From [Mycobacterium] fortunisiensis (GTDB lineage Bacteria > Actinomycetota > Actinomycetes > Mycobacteriales > Mycobacteriaceae): a stretch of 64,000 bases of DNA. The stretch lies in contig NZ_VOMB01000027.1 in NCBI RefSeq assembly GCF_019050325.1, positions 124,001-188,000 of the forward strand. The letters run 5' to 3'. This document shows, one piece after another, positions 58,715 through 64,000 of this stretch. Position 1 is the stretch's first letter. Every line of letters begins with the position of its first letter. Made by a program: the position numbers and the translations under genes. Under the pieces are notes generated by a model. The model had not been told where the DNA came from, did not search any database, and saw only the letters and a program-made list of their open reading frames with translations.

Positions 58715-59541
58715 CGTTCACCGATGCGGCATCCGACTCCAGGACCATGACCCGGGCGGTGCGCGATCTCGCCGAGGGCTTCGGCAAGCGCGAACTGTGG
58801 CTCCACCTGGGCTGGCAGGACATCAAGCAGCGCTACCGGCGCAGCGTGCTCGGTCCGTTCTGGATCACCATCGCCACCGGCACCACCGCGGTGGCGATGG
58901 GCCTGCTGTACTCGAAGCTGTTCAAGCTTCCGCTCGAGGAACACCTGCCCTACGTCACGCTCGGCCTCATCATCTGGAACCTGATCAACGCCTCGATCCT
59001 CGAGGGCGCCGACGTCTTCATCGCCAATGAAGGTCTGATCAAACAACTTCCGACGCCGCTGTCGGTACACGTCTACCGGCTGGTGTGGCGGCAGTTGATC
59101 CTGTTCGGCCACAACATCGTGATCTTCGTGGTCATCGCGATCATCTATCCGAAACCGTGGAAGTGGACCGACCTGGCCGTCCTCCCGGCATTGGGCTTGA
59201 TCGTGCTGAATTGTGTATGGGTGTCAATCTGTTTCGGCATCCTGGCGACCCGGTACCGCGACATCGGTCCGCTGCTGGCCTCCATAGTGCAGCTGCTGTT
59301 CTTCATGACGCCGATCATCTGGAACGAGTCGACGCTGCAGCAGCAGGGCGCCGGATCGTGGGCCAAGATCGTCGAGATCAACCCGCTGCTGCACTATCTG
59401 GACATCGTGCGGGCCCCACTGCTGGGCGCCGATCAGGAACTGCGGCACTGGCTGGTGGTGCTGGCGCTCACGGTGATCGGCTGGGGGCTGGCGGCGATCG
59501 CCATGCGGCAGTATCGCGCGCGCGTGCCCTACTGGGTCTGA
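58711..59541 (+). CDS. wzm: Galactan exporter permease (Wzm-like)
   Basis: 276-aa ABC-2 type permease (Rv3783, formerly rfbD). Cytoplasmic entry helix (ELWLHLGWQDIKQRYRRSVL), then six membrane helices, the re-entrant PTPLSVHVYRLVWRQ region and FFMTPIIWNES. It forms the channel with Wzt. Essential in mycobacteria because arabinogalactan is. Confidence 0.94.
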   Translation: MTFTDAASDSRTMTRAVRDLAEGFGKRELWLHLGWQDIKQRYRRSVLGPFWITIATGTTAVAMGLLYSKLFKLPLEEHLPYVTLGLIIWNLINASILEGADVFIANEGLIKQLPTPLSVHVYRLVWRQLILFGHNIVIFVVIAIIYPKPWKWTDLAVLPALGLIVLNCVWVSICFGILATRYRDIGPLLASIVQLLFFMTPIIWNESTLQQQGAGSWAKIVEINPLLHYLDIVRAPLLGADQELRHWLVVLALTVIGWGLAAIAMRQYRARVPYWV

Positions 59542-59674
59542 TCGCCCGCCCGCAAAGAAACTGTTTCCCTAGTCAAATTTGCCTTGGGGAAGATTTCCTG
59601 TTCATGTTTTTTTCAGGTTTTTCTCAGCTACGGTCCGGTTCGTGAGTAATTAACCCGACCGTAAGGAGACCGTC

Positions 59675-61111
59675 ATGGAAATGAGACTTCGTCCGTACGC
59701 GACCGCCGGGATCGCGTTGGTCGGGGCCGGCGTCATCGCCGTCACCCCGGTGGCACCACCGCCAACCGTCACGCAAGTCTCCAGTGCTGCAGTCGATCTC
59801 TCCGCCGCCGTCAACCCCCTCAGCCCGTGGGTGGACCTTTTCAACAACACCTCGACGAATCTCACCGGCCTCGCCGACGCCTACTTCGAGGCGCCCGCCC
59901 CGATACTGCAGCAGGTCATCGTCAACCAAGTCGCCAACCTGGATCGGTTGCTCAACGACCCGGGCAGCATCGGAGACGTGCTTTCCGGCATCGGCGACAA
60001 CCTGGATAAGGCGTTCCAGGCGGCCACGTTCCTCGGGATACCCGCCGATCTCCCCGCCGACGAAGTCCAGGCAATGCTGCTGGAGAGCAACGACGGCTTC
60101 CACGCGGCGTTGGCGACACTCATTCCGCTGGTCCTACCGGCTCTCGCGCCAGATCTCGACGAGGGCACCGTCACGCTCATCACCGAGGTCGTCCGCTTCA
60201 TCTCGTCGCCGGCCAGCGGAGTACTCATCGGCTTGGCCGGACCGGTCGTCAGCCCTCTCATCGCACTGGTCAGCAGTGTGCAAGCCGTCACGGGCGCAGC
60301 AGATTTCGAGGAGGCGTTACAGGCACTGCTCGCGACGCCGGCCAACGTCGCCGACGGATTCTTGAACGGCGCCACGCTGAACCTCGACCCACTGGCGGCC
60401 CTGATCTCAGACAGCCTGCCGGCGGAGGGTCTCTTCAGCCTCACCTCGCTCAGCCTGGAGTTCGGCGGTCTGCTCACCCCCGGCGCGACCGGCGGCGACC
60501 CGAACGACGCGGAATCTCAACCCACCGGCATCGGCGGGTCGATCTTCAACTCCGTCGGCCTCGGCCTCGACCTCTTCGGCACTCCAACCGACATTCCGGG
60601 ACATGCGATCGGCCCGGTGGGCGCCCTGATCAACCTGTCGCAGATGATCGCGAAGGCCGTCGGGTGGGATGGCACGGGTAACCCGCTCACAAAGCTGACC
60701 CTGCCGACCATCGACCCACCGGCCGCACCGGAAACCGCACCGGAAGCCGCGTCGGCACCGGAGTCCAGAGCCGCGCTGAAACCGGAAGCAAAGCAACAGA
60801 TTTCGGCAAGCATCACGACCGGCACCGAAAAGATCGCCGAGACGGCCCCGGACACCGACACCGACACCGAGAAATCCCTCACCGCCAGTGAGGAATCCGA
60901 TGACCACCCATCAGCGGGTGCGGTCGAGGTGAAGAACGAGAAGGTCACCAAACCGAAGCTCCGGACGGGGCCGCTGAGTCAGCTCAAGCGCGACCGCGCT
61001 CAACGCCCCGTCTCCGACTTCGGCAAGAAGCTCACGCGGAATTCCAAGTCGACCAAGCAGGCCGGACCCGACAACGGCAAGGCGGCAAGGCAGCACAAGT
61101 CCGACGACTGA
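59675..61111 (+). CDS. gjpA: GjpA-type outer-membrane porin-annotated protein
   Basis: 478-aa exported protein. A signal-like N-terminus (MRLRPYATAGIALVGAGVIA, cleavage near VAPP) precedes a domain of about 330 residues rich in Leu, Ala and Gly (LLNDPGSIGDVLSGIGDNLD, TATPANVADGFLNGATL-like repeats), then a long Glu/Thr and Lys/Arg-rich tail (GKKLTRNSKSTKQAGP). Mycobacterial homologues carry the name GjpA after a Gordonia channel protein. Start ATG 59675 follows AAGGAG. The region before it is unusually AT-rich. Confidence 0.82.
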   Translation: MEMRLRPYATAGIALVGAGVIAVTPVAPPPTVTQVSSAAVDLSAAVNPLSPWVDLFNNTSTNLTGLADAYFEAPAPILQQVIVNQVANLDRLLNDPGSIGDVLSGIGDNLDKAFQAATFLGIPADLPADEVQAMLLESNDGFHAALATLIPLVLPALAPDLDEGTVTLITEVVRFISSPASGVLIGLAGPVVSPLIALVSSVQAVTGAADFEEALQALLATPANVADGFLNGATLNLDPLAALISDSLPAEGLFSLTSLSLEFGGLLTPGATGGDPNDAESQPTGIGGSIFNSVGLGLDLFGTPTDIPGHAIGPVGALINLSQMIAKAVGWDGTGNPLTKLTLPTIDPPAAPETAPEAASAPESRAALKPEAKQQISASITTGTEKIAETAPDTDTDTEKSLTASEESDDHPSAGAVEVKNEKVTKPKLRTGPLSQLKRDRAQRPVSDFGKKLTRNSKSTKQAGPDNGKAARQHKSDD

Positions 61112-61187
61112 CCACGGACGGACCGGGCCGGCGGAGATCAGGATCGAGATCTCCCTCGGCTCGTCCGGTGTCAGGCGACTCGATGCG

Positions 61188-61607
61188 TCAGACGTCGTCC
61201 GGTGCCGAGCCGAACACAAAGCGGCGGCCGGAAATCTCCTTCGGTGCGATGCGCACGTAGCGGCGTTTGACGGTGGGGATCCACGACAGCAGATGGCCGC
61301 TTTCAGCCTCGGCGATCTCAGCCGGCGATTCCAAGAGGTGCGGTTCGCCGCGTACGATCACGCTCCACCCGTCAACAACATTGTGATCATCGGCCTCGAA
61401 CAGCACCCGATCGTTGAACAGAGAGCTGACCAACTTCGTGCCCTCGGCCGTCCGGAACAACACGCTGCGATGCTGCACGATGAAGTTGACGGGGAAGATC
61501 TCCAGCCTGGTGCCCATCGTCGCGACCAGGCGGCCCAGCGCCACGCTGGACAACAATTGCCAACACTCGTCCTCACCGAGCACCGAAATCGAGCTCTGCG
61601 GCGTCAT
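61188..61607 (-). CDS. Pyridoxamine 5'-phosphate oxidase family protein
   Basis: 139-aa split-barrel flavin/F420-type protein. LSSVALGRLVATMGTRLEIF, PVNFIVQHRSVLFRTAEGTK and VRGEPHLLES are typical of the small mycobacterial PPOX-like group, many of which bind F420, FMN or haem. Cofactor cannot be assigned by eye. ATG 61607. It follows mspA on the same strand after a hairpin. Confidence 0.85.
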   Translation of the reverse strand: MTPQSSISVLGEDECWQLLSSVALGRLVATMGTRLEIFPVNFIVQHRSVLFRTAEGTKLVSSLFNDRVLFEADDHNVVDGWSVIVRGEPHLLESPAEIAEAESGHLLSWIPTVKRRYVRIAPKEISGRRFVFGSAPDDV

Positions 61608-61645
61608 GGGGCCACATTAACCGCAGCGATCCTGCAGAAATAGCA

Positions 61646-61686
61646 GTCGGCGCGCCCATGCTCGGTGAAGAGCAGGACGCGCCGAC
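61646..61686 (-). terminator. Probable mspA terminator hairpin
   Basis: Arms GTCGGCGCG and CGCGCCGAC (9 bp, perfect) about 58 bases beyond the mspA stop. Same arm core as the palindrome at 30557-30602. Confidence 0.6.
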
Positions 61687-61705
61687 CGAAAAGATCACGA
61701 CGTCA

Positions 61706-61752
61706 GTTCATGGACTGGACGTTCATGTTCCTAGTTCATATGCCTAGTTCAT
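61706..61752 (-). repeat. Four spaced copies of the mspA end hexamer
   Basis: On the minus strand ATGAAC occurs four times at 13-15-base spacing, beginning with the last two codons of mspA (ATGAAC-TAG). The second copy is also followed by TAG and the last by TGA. Confidence 0.6.
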
Positions 61753-62391
61753 GTTCCAGGGCTCGCCGTAGGTGGTGACGCTGTCACCGGTGGAGGCGAT
61801 CAGCCGGGCGAACGGACGCAACAGCACCCCACCGGCCGCACCGGTCACCGTGCCGTGCGCGTTGGACACCGCCACCCCACCGGCCGGGCCCGCCACGTCC
61901 ACCGAGAAGGTCGCGACTTCCTGGATACCCGGGCCGTTACCCAGGTCCGCACTGATCGACACACCCGGGAACAGGTTCGGCGTGATGACGGATTCCAGGC
62001 CGAAGGGCGGACCGGTGATGTCACCATCGTCGATCAAGATGTTGGGCGTCGTGTAGGAGAAGTTGATGCCCACACCCAGCGACCAGGGGAAACCGATCTG
62101 ATACCCCAACTCCAAGGTGCCCTCGAAATCCTCGGCACCCGGCCCCTCGACGTGATACTTGGCCCGGCCCGAATGAAACCACTCACGCGTGAGCCGGTTG
62201 CGGTCCAACGGGAACACCCCATTGAGGAAGGTGTCCCACTGCTGCACGGTCAGCGTCCGATCCTGACCGTCAACCAGGCTCAGCTCATTGTCCAGACCCG
62301 CATGAGACGTGGCCGTGCCGACAAAGACGGCCGCAAAGATCCCGGCCAGCGCGGTCACCATCGCGACCAGCGCGCGACTGAATGCCTTCAT
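61744..62391 (-). CDS. mspA: MspA-family porin
   Basis: 215 aa: 31-residue signal peptide (ending ATSHA) and a 184-residue mature chain starting GLDNELSLVDGQDRTLTVQQ. It is nearly identical in pattern to M. smegmatis MspA. The pore constriction IDDGD and the barrel segment FPWSLGVGINFSYTTP are intact. It forms an octameric cone in the mycolate membrane that takes up small hydrophilic nutrients. MspA porins mark fast growers. ATG 62391 gives the standard signal; the frame upstream is not conserved. Confidence 0.96.
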   Translation of the reverse strand: MKAFSRALVAMVTALAGIFAAVFVGTATSHAGLDNELSLVDGQDRTLTVQQWDTFLNGVFPLDRNRLTREWFHSGRAKYHVEGPGAEDFEGTLELGYQIGFPWSLGVGINFSYTTPNILIDDGDITGPPFGLESVITPNLFPGVSISADLGNGPGIQEVATFSVDVAGPAGGVAVSNAHGTVTGAAGGVLLRPFARLIASTGDSVTTYGEPWNMN

Positions 62392-62982
62392 GTTCTCCCT
62401 AGCTATGTCGGTGATCCGATGTCGTTCTTCACCAACCAGCACCGCCCTAGGGATCCCTCCACGGCCCGCCGCCCTCTCAAGGGACGTCACACCCGGTTCT
62501 CACGCCTTGCTCATGATTGGCAGGAGAAAACGTAACCGGGCGTCACCGGGGCGGCAACGGGTACTCGTTTCAGTCATATGCGCGGCAACTCGCCGCAAAA
62601 AGTTTGCTAGAAAGCACTTGACGTGCGTCACATGCTCCCTGGAAGCCACCTGTGAACACCCCGGAACGGTCTCGCGCCCCGTCGGGTCGCGGCAGCCGAA
62701 CCGCGACCCGACGGCAGCGTCGGAGCAGGCATTTTTCCGCCCTCACCGCAGCCTGATCGAACAATCACGATGAGCGGAAACGTTGCCCACCCGGTCGATG
62801 TCGACGCCTTCCAGAAGGCCTGCCGCCCCGGGGTTTGCGCTTGCTGTGTTAACGTCCGATTACGCCACAGTCGATTCCTGGGTTAACTGCAGCGCGGAAG
62901 ACCAATTCGCCGCCACACCCTGGATATTCCAAATTGTGACTGATATCACACGACAAACGGCTGTGAACGCACCCACGAGTGG
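62392..62982. promoter_or_regulatory. Gene-free 591-bp region upstream of mspA, with a CRP-like site
   Basis: No credible gene on either strand. On the plus strand 62617-62632 reads CTTGACGTGCGTCACA, close to the mycobacterial CRP consensus (TGTGA-N6-TCACA, 8 of 10 positions). mspA of M. smegmatis is known for a long untranslated leader, so this stretch probably holds its promoter and leader. The remainder near 62840-62960 is more AT-rich; nothing else stands out. Confidence 0.45.
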
Positions 62983-63453
62983 TCAACGCTGCGGCGGCGC
63001 CGTCTTCACCACCGCATTGATCCGGTTCCAGGCATTGATCGTCACGGCCATCGAGATCACCTGACCCAGCTCGCGTTCGGTGAACGCCGCGGCCGCACGG
63101 GCGTACACCGCGTCGGAGACCGGTCCGTGGCTCAGATCGGTGATGGCCTCCGTCAGCGCCAGCGCCGCCTGTTCCTGCTCGGTGAACAGGTCGCCGGCTT
63201 CCTCCCACGCCGCGATGAGGGACAGCCGCTGCTCGGATTCCCCGTTCTGGCGGGCGTCATGGGTGTGCATGTCGAGGCAGAAGGCGCAGCGGTTCAACTG
63301 CGAGGCACGGATCTTGATCAGCTCGCCGATCCTCGGCTCGAGGTCCCGGGCGGCGGTGTTCGACAGCGTCATCATCGCGTCGTACAGCCCGGGCGAGGCT
63401 TTGTAGATCTTGAGGCGGTCGGCGGTCTTCGCGGATTCGAGTGTCTGCGTCAT
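62983..63453 (-). CDS. Carboxymuconolactone decarboxylase/AhpD-like protein
   Basis: 156-aa alkylhydroperoxidase-like helical protein. The redox motif CAFCLDMHTHDAR (CxxC with downstream His) is that of AhpD-like peroxidases. DRLKIYKASPGLYDAMMTLS opens the domain and GQVISMAVTINAWNRI closes it. ATG 63453 chosen (ATG 63459 possible). It is divergent from the MocR-type regulator, 49 bases away, which probably controls it. Confidence 0.9.
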   Translation of the reverse strand: MTQTLESAKTADRLKIYKASPGLYDAMMTLSNTAARDLEPRIGELIKIRASQLNRCAFCLDMHTHDARQNGESEQRLSLIAAWEEAGDLFTEQEQAALALTEAITDLSHGPVSDAVYARAAAAFTERELGQVISMAVTINAWNRINAVVKTAPPQR

Positions 63454-63502
63454 GCCCATAACGCTAGACAGGAAAATACCGCCCAGATGGTTCAATCTAG
63501 GC

Positions 63503-64000
63503 GTGACTTCATGGGCCAATTCGGCCGACCGGGACCTTCATCTCGACCTACGCGCCCGCATCGAACCCGGCAGCCGCACCGCCCGGGAACAACTGTCCAC
63601 CGCACTTCGCGACGGTATCCGCAGCGGCAAGCTGGGCACCGATATGCGGTTGCCGCCGTCGCGCATCCTGGCCACGGACCTCGGCCTGGCCCGCAACACC
63701 GTCGCCGAGGCCTATGCGGAACTGGCCGCCGAGGGCTGGCTGGCGTCGCGGCAGGGCGCGGGCACCTGGGTCGCGCGGACCACCGCCCCGCGACCGGCAC
63801 CACGCCCACGCCGGGTTACCGCGGCGCCGAGACACAACCTGATGCCCGGCTCCCCCGATGTGTCGGAGTTTCCACGCTCGGCCTGGTTGACGTCGGCCCG
63901 CCGGGCCATCGCCGACGCACCGGTCTCCGCGCTGCGGATGGGCGACCCCCGCGGACCGCTGCCGCTGCGGGAAGCCCTCAGTGAGTATCTGGGCCGGGTC
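63503..64000 (+). CDS. MocR/PdxR-type GntR regulator (cut by window edge)
   Basis: 166 residues visible of an expected 450 or so. The winged HTH (REQLSTALRDGIRSGKLGTD, LGLARNTVAEAYAELAAEGW) is followed by the start of an aminotransferase-like domain (NLMPGSPDVSEFPRSAWLTS). It runs off the window at its 3' end. GTG 63503, placed just after TCTAG, suggests a leaderless or near-leaderless transcript. Similar in design to the protein at 35695. Divergent from the AhpD-like gene. Confidence 0.87.
   Translation, partial: MTSWANSADRDLHLDLRARIEPGSRTAREQLSTALRDGIRSGKLGTDMRLPPSRILATDLGLARNTVAEAYAELAAEGWLASRQGAGTWVARTTAPRPAPRPRRVTAAPRHNLMPGSPDVSEFPRSAWLTSARRAIADAPVSALRMGDPRGPLPLREALSEYLGRV

Noticed and set aside
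1..64000. CRISPR array or intact insertion sequence
   Set aside because: No regularly spaced repeats with unique spacers and no transposase with terminal repeats were seen in the window.

Overview
The window looks like chromosome from a fast-growing mycobacterium (Mycolicibacterium type). The evidence is high GC content, an MspA-type porin, LpqH-family lipoproteins, a PE-PPE-domain hydrolase, WS/DGAT and DesA enzymes, and the galactan-export and GlfT1 cluster with Bpa. From about 18 kb rightwards the gene order follows the stretch around Rv3752c-Rv3783 of M. tuberculosis (tadA, tyrA, proZWVX, fadE36-like kinase, hisC2/pat, echA21, then Rv3777-Rv3783).

1-18 kb: a carboxylesterase cut by the left edge; GluQ-RS and, further on, Tgt (both act on queuosine tRNA); an amino-acid ABC importer with a fused binding protein and permease; a TetR-controlled FAD oxidoreductase; two LpqH lipoproteins flanking a haloalkane dehalogenase remnant; a PE-PPE hydrolase; a penicillin-binding lipoprotein; WS/DGAT; a haem peroxidase; a TetR/methyltransferase divergon. 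18-39 kb: tRNA-Ser(CGA), tadA and its partner gene, tyrA, the glycine-betaine/choline importer, a small phosphonate-degradation locus with its GntR regulator, tRNA-Arg(ACG), tRNA-Ser(GCT), pat, a crotonase, a MocR regulator, a cutinase and a DesA1-like desaturase with a palindromic operator.

39.5-51.6 kb is an accessory region. An integrative element of about 10.7 kb sits in the 3' half of tRNA-Ser(TGA). A 56-bp exact duplication (40776-40831 and 51494-51549) marks its ends, and a tyrosine integrase lies beside the intact tRNA. It carries three Xis-like HTH proteins, a coupled three-gene operon (zinc-motif proteins plus a DUF2442-like protein), a coupled four-gene cassette of small VOC-like proteins, a DUF1254 lipoprotein with a secreted peptide and an AraC regulator, and a group of orphan genes in which two proteins share the same modules in swapped order. 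No replication or transfer genes are visible. Left of it, an integrase fragment and a convergent HigB/HigA-type pair look like the remains of an earlier insertion at the same tRNA.

51.6-64 kb returns to conserved chromosome: MarR, quinone oxidoreductase, an aminotransferase-V-like protein that lacks the expected PLP lysine, the Rv3779-like membrane protein, Bpa, the Wzt/GlfT1/Wzm galactan export operon, a GjpA-type exported protein, MspA with a long leader region, an AhpD-like protein and a MocR-type regulator cut by the right edge. No CRISPR array, rRNA or intact insertion sequence was seen.
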